DNA of 64,000 bases from Delphinapterus leucas (lineage: Eukaryota > Chordata > Mammalia > Artiodactyla > Monodontidae), in NCBI RefSeq assembly GCF_002288925.2, contig NW_022098072.1, positions 25,001,296-25,065,295 of the forward strand, in the 5' to 3' direction. Within the stretch, counting starts at the first letter, position 1, and every line of letters starts with the position of its first letter. Under the pieces are notes generated by a model. It was not told the origin of the DNA, did no database searches, and saw only the letters and a program-made list of their open reading frames with translations. The position numbers and the translations under genes are program-made. Positions 1 to 9,491 of this stretch are shown here, piece by piece.

Positions 1-1
1 G

Positions 2-199
2 AACAGTAGTATACACTGCTCAGTGAAAGAAGTCACTGTAGACCAACCTGAGGCACTTCCATCCCCCAAGGGGAGCACAGCAGAGGGATTTAAAGACTTT
101 GCCAACCAGAAGTCTGAAGACTTAATTTCTCCAGGGAGGAGCAGCCCTCTAGGCAAGCCAATAAAATCACAAACCAAGAAATCTCAGACTATAAAATAA
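2..199 (+). CDS. Possible 3' end of a terminal coding exon (open from window edge to TAA)
   Basis: Seen: one frame is open from base 2 to a TAA at 197-199, 65 codons, while the other two forward frames close within about 50 bases. The predicted tail is hydrophilic and rich in Ser, Lys, Pro, Gln and Glu, with a lysine-rich C-terminus ending KKSQTIK, and has no membrane segment or recognisable domain. It resembles the disordered tail of a larger protein. There is no start codon or splice acceptor inside the window, so any exon would begin to the left. AATAAA at 160-165 lies inside the frame; no convincing polyadenylation signal follows soon after the stop. No known repeat family was recognised here. 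I do not recognise the protein. A chance frame of this length is not rare, so the call rests on composition and on truncation at the window edge. Confidence 0.3.
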   Translation, partial: NSSIHCSVKEVTVDQPEALPSPKGSTAEGFKDFANQKSEDLISPGRSSPLGKPIKSQTKKSQTIK

Positions 200-273
200 C
201 TCTTTGTAAAATTCACCCTGTGATGGAGGTAAAGGGCCGTATCTATCCTTAAATCTTCTCATTTTGTTTGTAG

Positions 274-351
274 ATGAGCAAAGGAGAAGAGGAGAAGGTG
301 GAGGAGATGGAGAAAAGGGAGTGGAAGAAGAGGAGGAAGAAGCTTTACAAG
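274..351 (+). other. Purine-rich 78-bp segment flanked by splice-site-like sequences
   Basis: A pyrimidine-rich run ending in TTTGTAG (to 273) precedes an ATG at 274, and the segment ends with ACAAG before GTACAC at 352. It is 78 bases, divisible by three, and reads Met followed by a Glu/Lys/Arg-rich charged stretch. GA-rich sequence can act as a splicing enhancer, but can also simply be low-complexity DNA that stays open in several frames. The distance from the stop at 199 would make it a separate exon or 3' UTR sequence. No function is assigned. Confidence 0.15.
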
Positions 352-379
352 GTACACTGAGAAAGTTAATAGTTTCCAA

Positions 380-2078
380 CTGAGAAGCTCCTTGGAGAAT
401 AAGTGGTATGTCCAGCCCTGGTACATATTATACCTCTTGTCTGAGTTTGCCTATATGCCACATTATTGATTAGCATTTTATAGACATACACATACACACA
501 CACACACAACCTTGGTTTAGTGAGGAAAACAACATAAATGTAGGAACTCTGTTTCTCAGTTGTCAGAGCATTGGGGCCAAAAACGATTACTGCTCAGTCT
601 AAACCAATCTCCTAAGTTTATAAGCTTAAAGGCATTTCCTTCATTGGATACTCTCATGGCCGACTCTGGGGGCAAAGCCCCAGATAAGTATTGCTCCGCG
701 TGCCCAATCATAATGAGATCAATTCCAAAATTTTTTGAATTTTGGAATTTTTTTCTCTTGAAAAGGAATATAAACACAAAAGATGCCTCTAAGATGGGGA
801 CAGTGAAGAACTGGGAAGGAAAAAGACTCAATTTCATGGTTTTGTCTGGTTTTGATGAAGTTAAGATGAAGTGGGGAGACTATGGCTTCATCTTCTCTAT
901 GCAGGTCTTCAGCATTTTAAATGTCCCTTGGTAAGCCAATTTCCTTTTGCCTTATAAGCAGTCTCTTAAACCCCAATGTAGGAGTGCCCTTAAAATGGTA
1001 ATTTCATAATCTAAGTGTGATCCTAGATATGACTCTTAGAACTCCATTTTAAAACTCAATTAAAATAATCATCTATTTTCAAACTTTTCCAAGACTTAGA
1101 AATGATGTTATTTGATTAAATTGGTTGGCCCCATAAAAGGAACAGTGTACCAGTCAATGTTTTTTAACTTGTTTCTAATGAAGTTTATATATTAATTATT
1201 TTAAATTTCTCTTATTTTTTCTGAAGTTGCTGATATAGTAAAAGATTATTGAACTCAAGCGTTCAGAGAAATATGTTAGGTTAAAATATTCTATTTCCTG
1301 GTTAATTGCCAACAAGAATGTTATTTACCTGTACTGAAGTGAAACCATATCCCTAATGTTCAGTCCTGACTGCTGTCAGAGGCAGGGGGCTTTCCTTAAT
1401 GTGGAAACTAAAGAATTAGCATCAGGAGTTTAGAGGAGACTTTCATCTCTCAAAACATCCTTTTTGTCTACCCTGTAGATTTGCCCGCAGAGTTAAGCAC
1501 TTGGAAAAACATTTTGCAAAGAATAATGTGACATGCTTGTGCATGGGAAATCTTCACTCCACCCGGGAAAAGATAAATGGTACTTAAGAACTACTCTTTA
1601 AGAGTGAGATGTTTACTGAAATAAGGGAGGCTAATTGTCAAAAATGATGAGAAACAAATGTGAAAAGCCCCGTGTTTGGAACTCCAGCCACATGGAGCGT
1701 TTAAACAAGCATATGCTGTGTTTCAAAAGAAGAGGCATAGTTTCAGACATTGCCATTTTCTGGAAAAAATGTTCAGCATAAGAATGAAAAAAAAACACCA
1801 AACATGGCTGCCAAGGAACATGGAACAAGAAACATGACTGCCAAAGTTATCTTCTCCGAAACACTGGAGCTCCACTGTGGTATCAGTTTGGCTTTTTTTT
1901 TATTATATTCAGTGACATCACAGACCAGTCTTACTGGAGACATGTGCTAAAGGGGCTGATATGTGAGAACTGCTAGAGATAGGACAGAATTCTCTATGGA
2001 TATGAGCTGTTTAGCTCTGCTTATCCAAGTTCTTGATCTTTCCAAGGTTGTTCTATTAATTTCCAGAGCACCCTAAAA
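380..2078. other. Gene-free stretch, no repeat family recognised
   Basis: AT-rich non-coding DNA. It contains a short CA repeat at about 485-509 and an open frame of 124 codons at 560-934 that resembles no family I know and has no splice or promoter context. If the left-edge frame is a real terminal exon, the first part of this stretch could be its 3' UTR. Confidence 0.5.
485..509. repeat. Short (CA)n microsatellite
   Basis: Alternating CA units, with one interruption near the start, in otherwise AT-rich DNA. Confidence 0.8.
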
Positions 2079-2282
2079 CAGAGTTTCTTAAACTTGGCAC
2101 TTGGCATTTTGGGAGGCTAATTCTTTGTTGAGAGAAGGCTGTCTTGTACATTGTGGGATTCTAGCAGCAATAGCAGCTCCCACTCAGTTGTGACAACCAA
2201 AAATGTCTCCAGACATTTCCAAATGTCCCTGGGGTAAGGCAGTAGGAAGCAGAGGTAATTGCCCTGGGCTGAGATCCACTAT
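2079..2282 (+). mobile_element. hAT-Charlie non-autonomous DNA transposon fossil (MER20-like)
   Basis: Starts with a diverged CAGnGTTTCTTAAAC-type terminus, carries the characteristic internal text CCAAAAATGTCTCCAGACAT, and ends in a diverged inverted terminus (GAGATCCACT). The length of about 200 bp fits a MITE of this group, which has no coding capacity. The subfamily name is from memory of the consensus and is less certain than the class. Confidence 0.65.
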
Positions 2283-2489
2283 TCTGGAGGATAAAACATT
2301 AATTTAGGGTTCTCAGATAAACTGTGTATTATATATTTGCAAATGTATTTAACAAAGGGGCAAACTTCACTAGTCCAGGACAAAATAGCCCTGGCCCCCA
2401 CTAAAAAAGCCAGTAAGTTCATGATTCTTCTATGCCTTTCAGGTAATAAGCACTATGTGTGGTGCTTCCACAGATTTTTTTCTTGACTC

Positions 2490-2640
2490 CATCATTTTGT
2501 CACTGGTGTGACCAAGGGCTTGTTATCTGACCTCTCTAAGCCTCAGTTTTCCTCGTCATAAAATGGGAACAATACCTACCTGAGAGCTTATTGTAAGGGT
2601 CAAAGAAAACAGCCTATCTTAATACTCATACTTGGAAATC
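2490..2640 (+). mobile_element. MIR SINE fragment
   Basis: Matches the MIR core and 3' part: a TGTGACC-type motif, then CTCTCTAAGCCTCAGTTTTCCTC, then an AAAATGGG run and a TACCTACCTGAGAG segment. Ancient tRNA-derived SINE, heavily diverged. Confidence 0.75.
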
Positions 2641-3399
2641 CCCTAATAAATCATCATTTATTATATGGCATGATTCATATTCAGCTTCAATGAAGAAGAT
2701 ATGTCTCCCTTTTCTTTTAAACCACAAATCCAATCAGGACTGACAGATCTCATTAATGGGAACAAGTTTAAATAATCATACAGTAGGACCTACAAATAAT
2801 TAGAGCTCTTTCCAGCTTTTATTTTGATTTGCCTTTAGTTCCCTTCATGTTGGATGCCCACAGTTTTTGTTTTCAGTAGGAGTGCCCGGGAAAATGGTCA
2901 ACATAAACGTAACTGCAGTTTGACAGACCACAAAGTTGTTTCAGTAAACACTCAGCATGCTGAGCTGTGTGGCTTTAGGAACTGGTGAACGCTGACCAAG
3001 AACATCCTCTTTGGGGGCCCACCCAGTCACCATGACAGAGTCCAAGTGATCACCTGAAATCATGGAGGGATTCAGATGGTTCAAAGCTTCACTTTAACCA
3101 GAAATCCACCAGCCACAGCAGAGAGCATGTGGAGGACTCTGACAGCAGGCAAGAGCAGACACTGATTCAAGCGACAAGAAGAAACAGGACCATCTGGGTG
3201 TTTCCTGTTCATTTCTGCTAAAATTTTCCCAAAGACCATGCTGCTGGGGATTGTGAAAGGAGACCAATGACTATTTTGAGAAACCAAATATTCTTAACAA
3301 AAGCTTCCCAGAGGGATTAGGATGTTTACGATACTTGGAGAATGGCCAAGTGGGAGTAAACTCCTGCACACCATGGAGAAGTGATCAAGTTTACAACCT
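2641..3399. other. Gene-free stretch, nothing assigned
   Basis: Mixed-composition DNA with short open frames on both strands and no recognisable protein or repeat. The GC-richer part from about 2990 may belong to the LTR-like segment that follows. Confidence 0.4.
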
Positions 3400-3860
3400 A
3401 TGGTCTGGACCGAGGGCAAGCGTGCCAAATAGCTCCCCCAGAGTGGCATTAGCTGGAGAGCTCTTTGGGGGTTTTTATGAGGGGAAGAGGACTGCTCATC
3501 TACAATCACTTCCATTTGGGAGAATCTCAGCTTCACCCAGCTGCACGGGGTCAGGAAGGCCTCAGCTGAGGAAGACATCTGGGGTCTTCAGCTTGGGGTA
3601 ACCAGCGAAGCCAAGTAGGTAACCCCGTCCCTTCTCCCTTCTAGGCTCATCTCCAGCTGGGCGGTACGTACTCTTTGGACTGGCCAAACCCTTCCAGGAG
3701 CGAGAAACAGAAGTACAACTCACATTAGCATAGGCCAACGACAGATTTATTGACTCAGTGAAAGGAAGAGTTGACTCAGGAAAAGAAGACCCTCAGTCAA
3801 AGGTGGCAGTGCAAGTACAAACTCCTACGTGGCAGAGTGAGTGTGGGGTGAGCATTTCTC
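3400..3860 (-). mobile_element. Possible degenerate LTR of an endogenous retrovirus-like element
   Basis: GC-richer than its surroundings. It carries a GGGTTTTTATGAGGGGAAGAGGA-like motif of the kind seen in artiodactyl LTRs, and on the minus strand an AATAAA (complement near 3748) followed by a GT-rich stretch. No terminal TG/CA pair, target duplication or internal gag/pol sequence could be defined. Open frames across 3294-3601 have no family resemblance. An unassigned unique sequence is the main alternative. Confidence 0.25.
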
Positions 3861-3967
3861 AGAAGAAGGTCATAGGTGTTCTGGGCTTGCAAAGCCAGAG
3901 ATGGCTACCCCGAGATTCAGTCACTTTCCACAGATAACCTTGATGTGCAGCAGTGTCAATGCTTTAC

Positions 3968-4160
3968 ATCAGGCCCACTGGCTGCTTTCGTAAATAAAGT
4001 TTTATTGGATACAGCCAGGCCCTTTCACATACGTGTAAACTGCGGCTGTTGTTCTCCCTGCAATGGCCGAGTTAAATAGTTGCTGTAAAGACCGTGGAGA
4101 CTGCAAAGCCTATGTCTACCCTCTGGCTCTTTGCAGAAATACAAAAAGTGTTGACCCCTG
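3968..4160 (-). mobile_element. hAT-type MITE fragment ending in CCCCTG
   Basis: Reads as the reverse complement of the same family as the copy at 43958-44161: AATAAAGTTTTATTGG in the middle, a CTTTGCAGAAA segment, and the terminus GTTGACCCCTG. One end is missing or too diverged to place. Non-coding. Confidence 0.65.
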
Positions 4161-4337
4161 TTTTAAATAATTTTCTCAGAGAATATCTAGAGTTAAAATA
4201 TGGCATAAGTAAAACCAAAACAGTTACAGGTCTGAGAAACCTTTCTAGTTCCTAAATGTTTTCTATAAAAGAAAATTGGTTATGTATTTATTCCTGTACT
4301 TACTTTGAGACACTTAGTTCTTTATACCTCCTCTTTT

Positions 4338-4540
4338 TTTTTTTTTTTTTTTCCTTTGCGGGCCTCTGTTTTTTCCTCTCCCGTTGCGGAGCACAGGCTC
4401 CGGACGCGCAGGCTCAGCGGCCATGGCTCACGGGCCCAGCCGCTCTGCGGCATGTGGGATCTTCCCGGACCGGGGCACGAACCTGCGTCCCCTGCATCAG
4501 CAGGCGGACTCTCAACCATTGCGCCACCAGGGAAGCCCTG
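4338..4540 (-). mobile_element. CHR SINE, young cetacean-type copy
   Basis: Full-length reverse-oriented copy: poly-T on the left (A tail of the element), tRNA-Glu-like head on the right ending in the complement of GGGCTTCCCTGGTGG. A 13-bp direct repeat (TACCTCCTCTTTT) lies at 4325-4337 and 4541-4553 with no mismatch, which marks a recent retrotransposition. The tail-proximal part has a small T-rich disruption (CTGTTTTTTCC). The tRNA-like A and B boxes would form an internal Pol III promoter. Confidence 0.95.
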
Positions 4541-4553
4541 TACCTCCTCTTTT

Positions 4554-5205
4554 TAAAGAATAAAACATATGAGGCAATATATTTACGTTTTTAAATTTGT
4601 CTGCATTATGTAGTTTTGATAATTTATAAACAAATAACTAGGCTTCCCATTATGCTAAATGTTCAAGAATCACATATATCACGATTATGATTCCCTACTT
4701 CAACTATTTTTTTAAATAGTCAACTAATTTCAAATTACAAACAGATAAGAAAGACCCTTTCATATATTTAAATCTCTTTCAAAGTCTCCAAAGTCTGAAC
4801 AAAGTTTGACAAAAGTAAATGCCTATACCCTTGCTGATTTAATTATTACTGGTTAAAATAATCGTATTTTCCCCAGCTTGTCTTAGATGTCCCTGGGACT
4901 TGTAGGGACTTCCTCCTACTCTTCATTTTCTCTCTGTAATTGCTAAAATTGCCTGGTAATCGAACTGAATTGTTAGTTTCACCAGAAGGCTCTTGTGGGT
5001 TTCCTAATGAGTTACATAGTCCATGCCCTATTTCCTCTGACATTTCCTCATTTTCTATGACTTAATGACAAAATGATGGGAGGTAAAAAATAAAATAAAA
5101 TAGGAAGAACATTCTACCCTTTTTTGCCTCTAAGAATTTTCTTGATGCTACAGTTCATGTTATTAATGATTTTGAAACAATGGTAAAATGTAACTTTAAA
5201 AAAAA
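4554..5205. other. Gene-free AT-rich stretch
   Basis: No gene, recognised repeat or conserved motif seen. A short reverse open frame at 4846-5043 has no family resemblance. Confidence 0.5.
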
Positions 5206-5426
5206 GGGGGATTCCCTGGTGGCACAGTGGTTGAGAGTCTGCCTGCCGATGCAGGGGACGAGGGTTCGTGGCCCGGTCCGGGAAGATCCCACATGCCGTG
5301 TGGAGAGGCTGGGCCCGTGAGCCATGGCCGCTGAGCCGGCGCGTCCCGAGCCTGTGCTCCGCAACGGGAGAGGCCACAACAGTGAGAGGCCCGCATACTG
5401 CAAATAAATAAATAAATAAATAAAAG
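5206..5426 (+). mobile_element. CHR SINE, young copy with an (AAAT)n tail
   Basis: Begins GGGGGATTCCCTGGTGG and keeps the whole body to the GAGGCCCGCATACTGC end. The tail is five AAAT-type units instead of pure A. A 6-base change in the B-box area (CGTGGCCCGG for CGTGCCCCGG) would weaken Pol III binding. No clear target duplication. Confidence 0.93.
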
Positions 5427-5469
5427 GTTTATTTCAAAAACAACCAAGCAACCAAACAAAAACATTTAC

Positions 5470-5790
5470 TGTGGGTCTGCTATATTCAAGCAAAGCACTA
5501 TTTTGGGCAGTGGTGGTTATAAGAATATCTGAGATAATATCATCCCTCAAGACACTTCCAATCGAAAAGAAAGATAAATAGATACATCTCAAATCACACT
5601 TTGAAAATAAGGTTTTGGCGGAGGAAAAGCAGAGTGCCTAGAAAACACTTCATAGAGAACATGATTGGAATTCAGTCTTAAAACTTCTGATGGGTGTGAA
5701 AGTGTAGGGTTGAGGGCTCAGGTTCACTGTACTTTGTGGAGAGAAAATGTCATGAACAAAGGCAAAGAGATGTGTGAGTCTATTTTGATC
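5470..5790 (-). mobile_element. LINE L2 fragment, reverse orientation
   Basis: Follows the usual order of an inverted L2 3' region: a CACTATTTTGGGCAGTGG motif, then text matching 'supplies dropped in the cattle of L2' style segments such as GTCTTAAAACTTCTGATGG and CATGAACAAAGGCAAAGAGATG. Strongly diverged; boundaries approximate. Confidence 0.45.
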
Positions 5791-5834
5791 ATTTACTATA
5801 TAGCACTGAAATTACTTATTCATGGGTCTGCCTT

Positions 5835-5945
5835 TCCCACCAAACTTTAAGTTCTTAGGAGGGAGCCACATCTTCTTCATCACTATGCTATCAGACCTTC
5901 ACACAATGGTGTTTCTTGAATTCAGCAACGAATCACTCGTGGGAT
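5835..5945 (+). mobile_element. Possible L2 3'-end fragment
   Basis: CTTAGGAGGGAGCCACATCTTC and TTTCTTGAATTCAGCAACGAA echo the L2 3' end. Short and weak. Confidence 0.3.
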
Positions 5946-6875
5946 GCAATTCATTTCTTATTTAACTTATTTCAGTTGCAATTCAAAATTTCCAAATTTC
6001 ATGCTTAAAAAAAAAACTATAAATTTTAATCCCAGCCTAAATCTTACTGGTTTACCAGAACACAATATCTAACCTCTTAGATCCTCAGTTTCCTAATCTT
6101 CAGCTGGGAATTGGGGGGATGGTGGGGGCCATGGCAGGGGAAGAGTAACAATATATCACAGAGACCAGGATAAAACGAGATGACACATATCAAGCACCTA
6201 CCTAACTGCACTTTGGACCCAGGGGACAATTAAATTGGCTTAACTTCTTTTCCCTTAAGATAAAGAGCCATAATTGTGTTTTCCACGTGCTCAATACTAA
6301 CAGAGAACTGTGCCCCAACGACTTGCTTCCCCTGTGAGCTCTTCTAAAAGTGTTCCACACTTGAATGCATTTGGGGAATGCTCTATAACATGTTTCCCTC
6401 CTGGAGAGTTACAGGACACATCAGCAAGGCTCAAAAAAAGTCCTACAATAAACAAGTCTGTTTAGCTTTATTTATCCCAACGTTCTTCAAAATTATTTGA
6501 CCACAGACATTCTCCATGATACTACCACCCACCAAGACATACTTGATGAACTCAGATCTAAAGAGGACATTCTGGGCTCGTCACTTTCATTCTACTGTCC
6601 ACCCTGCAAATATTCTTGCCCTTATTCACATCTAATTGTATAAACAGAGATAGCAGGAAGGTAGTTTTTTTTTGTGGTTGTTGTTTTGTTTTCTGGCTCC
6701 GAATAGCTGTTTTACCAAGTTATGTGTCCTGCTCTAAGTGTGGATTAAATATTCCTCCTTCCATTAATATTGAGCATTTTTTTTAAATCAAAGCAAAATA
6801 ATTGAGAGCCATGTTATTTTAAGGTTTAGTTTTTAGTTTTCTTGTTTTAAAAATCTGTACTGAGAAAGAGAAATA
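5946..6875. other. Gene-free stretch
   Basis: Non-coding, with short A and T runs. Nothing assigned. Confidence 0.5.
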
Positions 6876-7243
6876 TCTTATGATATCCCTTATACGCAGA
6901 ATCTAAAAAGAAATGATACAAATGAACTTACTTACAAAACAGAAACAGACTCACAGAGAACGAATTTATGATTATCGGCGGGGAAAAATGGGGGGAAGGG
7001 ATAGTCAGGGAGTTTGGGATCGACATGTACACACTGCTCTATTTAAAATGGATAACCAACAAGGACCTACTGTATAGCACAGGGAACTCTGCTCAGTGTT
7101 ATGTGGCAGCCTGGATGGGAGGGGAACTTGGGGGAGAACGAATACATGCATGCGTATGGCTGAGTCCCTTTGCTGTGCACCTGAAACTGTCACAACATTG
7201 GTAATTGGCTATACTCAATATAAAACAAAAAGTTTAAAAAAAT
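6876..7243 (+). mobile_element. LINE-1 3' end (cetartiodactyl type), 5'-truncated
   Basis: Contains the L1 signatures ATACAAATGAACTTACTTACAAAACAGAAACAGACTC-like text (6916-6953), the 3' UTR string CCTACTGTATAGCACAGGGAACTCT (about 7065-7090) and a final ACTATACTCAATATAAA with an A-rich end. Only the last part of the element is present and no ORF2 remains. The same 3' UTR string recurs in the copy at 29450-30060 and, inverted, at 23743-24005. Confidence 0.9.
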
Positions 7244-7724
7244 CTGCACTATACTAGTTGGGCTTTAATGTAGAGATTGTTTCAGGAACATCTCCTTAAT
7301 GGCTCACACCACCCAGGGCTGCCTGAGCTCCGCATTCCTGTGCCTGCCAACAGGACTGAAAAGGACCAAACACTGTTATCATTTGTCATTCAGCACTAGC
7401 TAATGCGTCCATGTGGGACTCAGCCTTCTTTCATCACAGTTTCACTTTTTACTTATTTTACTTTCACTATGATCCATTAGTCCCAGCCTGAGGCTTTTTC
7501 ATCTTGCAAAGAATATCATATGTAATAACGATGCCTCTTCTCTCACATTGTGAAACTAGTAAAATAGATATTACCCTTTCATAAGTTCAGAACCTAGTTT
7601 TTAAAAAATGCCAGAAAGTTTTTGTAAAAAGTATTAAGAAGCACTAGTAGATTAACATAAATTATGCAAATATGTTTTTAAAATTGTAATGGAAAATATT
7701 TTTACCTTTCCTTTCTCTGTATTA
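7244..7724. other. Gene-free stretch
   Basis: No gene or repeat identified. Confidence 0.5.
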
Positions 7725-7850
7725 ATGTCCCACACCAGATTCTAGGTTCCCTGTTAGCTGAAATAACGTTTTTTTTAATCCCCAGGGCTTAGTGTAGTGT
7801 CTTGTACATAGTGCATTCTCAAATATTATTTATCGAACTGAACTGAATTT
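7725..7850 (+). mobile_element. L2 3'-end fragment
   Basis: Pattern of an L2 terminus: AGATTCTAGGTTCCCTG, CCCCAGGGCTTAGTGTAG, TTGTACATAGTGCATTCTCAAAT, then a degraded GAACTGAACTGAATT tail. Confidence 0.6.
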
Positions 7851-8155
7851 ACCTCTTTAAAGAGTTAAGCTTCCAGTGGGAGTTGTTTCCAGGAACACCT
7901 GGATCTCTGAAGAGTAATGAACTCTAATTTCATATCAACTTGCTATGTCTTCACATGAGTAGGATCTGAGTAAATCAGTAGGAAAAAAAAAGTGTGGCCC
8001 AAATGTCCTGAAACTCAAACCATTCTTGATACTTAAAGACTCAAGGAAAAAGAAAATGTACCTAACATCTATGTTAGAAATTCTTTTAGTTTAATAAATA
8101 ACATCTTGATTATCCAGAATTAACAACTGAATGTTATCTTGCTCTTCTTAACTTT

Positions 8156-8349
8156 CAGGAGAAAGGGGTAAGGAGGAGAGAAAGAAAGAGAAAAGATAGA
8201 GGGAGATAGAGAAAAAGAGAAGGAGGGAGGGAGGGAGGGAAAAGGGGTGTGAAGGAGGGAGGGAGGGAGGGAGGAAGGAAGGAAGGAAGGAAGGAAGGAA
8301 GGAAGGAAGGAAGGAAGGAAGGAAGGAAGGAAGGAAGGAAGGAAGGAAA
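8156..8349 (+). repeat. Purine-only tract with a 19-unit (GGAA)n microsatellite
   Basis: A GA-rich strand runs for about 190 bases. Bases 8273-8348 are 19 uninterrupted GGAA units, preceded by two GGGA blocks at about 8223-8240 and 8254-8272. Read on the other strand it encodes Phe-Leu-Pro-Ser repeats, an artefact of the repeat. Tandem GGAA is the core site of ETS-family factors, so it may bind them; that is inference. Its length is likely polymorphic. Confidence 0.97.
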
Positions 8350-8415
8350 ATACTGTTATCAAGGTTTGCTTGTTTATTTCAAACAACTTTAATGGTTTGT
8401 TCAACAGTGAATCTA

Positions 8416-8625
8416 GCGTTTCCCTGGTGGTGCAGTGGTTGAGAGTCCGCCTGCCGATGCAAGGGACACGGGTTTGTGCCCCGGTCCGCGAAGATTCCAC
8501 ATGCCGCAGAGCGGCTGGGTCAGTGAGCCATGGCCGCTGAACCTGCGCGTCCGGAGCCTGTGCTCCGCAACAGCAGAGGCCACAACGGTGAAAAGCCCGC
8601 ATACCGCAAAAAAAAAAAAAAAAAA
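8416..8625 (+). mobile_element. CHR SINE, young copy
   Basis: Full-length body with a modified first base pair group (GCGTTTCCCTGG) and an 18-base A tail. Several CpG sites have decayed (GGGTTTGTG for GGGTTCGTG in the B box), so it is slightly older than the best copies. It begins 67 bases after the GGAA tract. No clear target duplication. Confidence 0.94.
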
Positions 8626-9200
8626 GAGTGAGCTTAACTTAAATTGAATTCCTCTATATCAGTTTTCCTCGACCTTCAGTATTGCACAATCACCTTCAAA
8701 AGGGAAAATTTTGATAATGAACTTATCTTCACCATCAATCCATTATTGATAAAATTCAATAGTAAACCCCCAAATATAATAATGCAGAAAATTTAATTTC
8801 ATTGAATTTAAAAAATATTTTTCATATATTTGCTTCTGCATTCACTACTATTGAACATTTACAAGTTGCCTCATCATACAAAGACAAGAAAGATCCACAC
8901 CTGACATTTACTCCCAGCCTGAATATAGTGAGTATGGTGCTGACTGCTTCCTCTCAGGCTCTATACGTTTGGACATGTCTGCTCTTCTATGTGCCGAGGG
9001 AAGTCCCCAAACTCCCATGACTTCTATCTAACGAGTTATGGTAAAACCATCTTTGACATAGCACTCCATATAGCAAAAACATAAAGTTTATTTATGTAGT
9101 AAGTTCACTCCTGTTAGTTTCTTCGTGACTCCATAACAATAAGTACCCAATTTCACTTTTATGGTATCATATAAAAATTCACAATTTATTAAATAACTTA
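8626..9200. other. Gene-free stretch
   Basis: AT-rich, no repeat family assigned. A 72-codon frame at 8802-9020 has no recognisable similarity. Confidence 0.5.
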
Positions 9201-9216
9201 AGAAACTAAAGTCTTA

Positions 9217-9475
9217 GGACTTCCCTGGTGGTCCAGTGGTTAAGAATCCGCCTTCCAACGCAGGGGATGCAGGTTCAATCCCTGGTCAGGGAACTAAGAT
9301 CCCACATGCTGCAGGGCAACTAAGCCCACGCACCACAACTACTGAGCCCGTGTGCCACAGCTAGAGAGAAGCCCGCACATCACAAAGAAGAGCCCGCATG
9401 CCGCAACGAAAGGTCTTGCATGCCACAATGAAAAAGACCCAATGCAGCCAAAAATAAATAAACACTAAAGAAAAA
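9217..9475 (+). mobile_element. CHR-family SINE, older subfamily
   Basis: Begins GACTTCCCTGGTGGTCCAGTGG and has the ruminant/cetacean-shared body (ATCCCTGGTCAGGGAAC, then AAGATCCCACATGC), with a tail region of imperfect CCGCA-type repeats ending CCAATGCAGCCAAAAATAAATAAAC. A 16-bp direct repeat with one mismatch flanks it (9201-9216 and 9476-9491). The different head and tail separate it from the fourteen young copies. Confidence 0.93.
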
Positions 9476-9491
9476 AGAAATTAAAGTCTTA

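Noticed and set aside
560..934. 124-codon forward frame
   Set aside because: Outside known repeats, but no known domain, splice context or promoter; overlaps a reverse frame of similar length. Kept only as unassigned DNA.
8120..8602. 160-codon frame with Phe-Leu-Pro-Ser repeats
   Set aside because: Produced by the GGAA microsatellite read on the other strand plus a CHR element.
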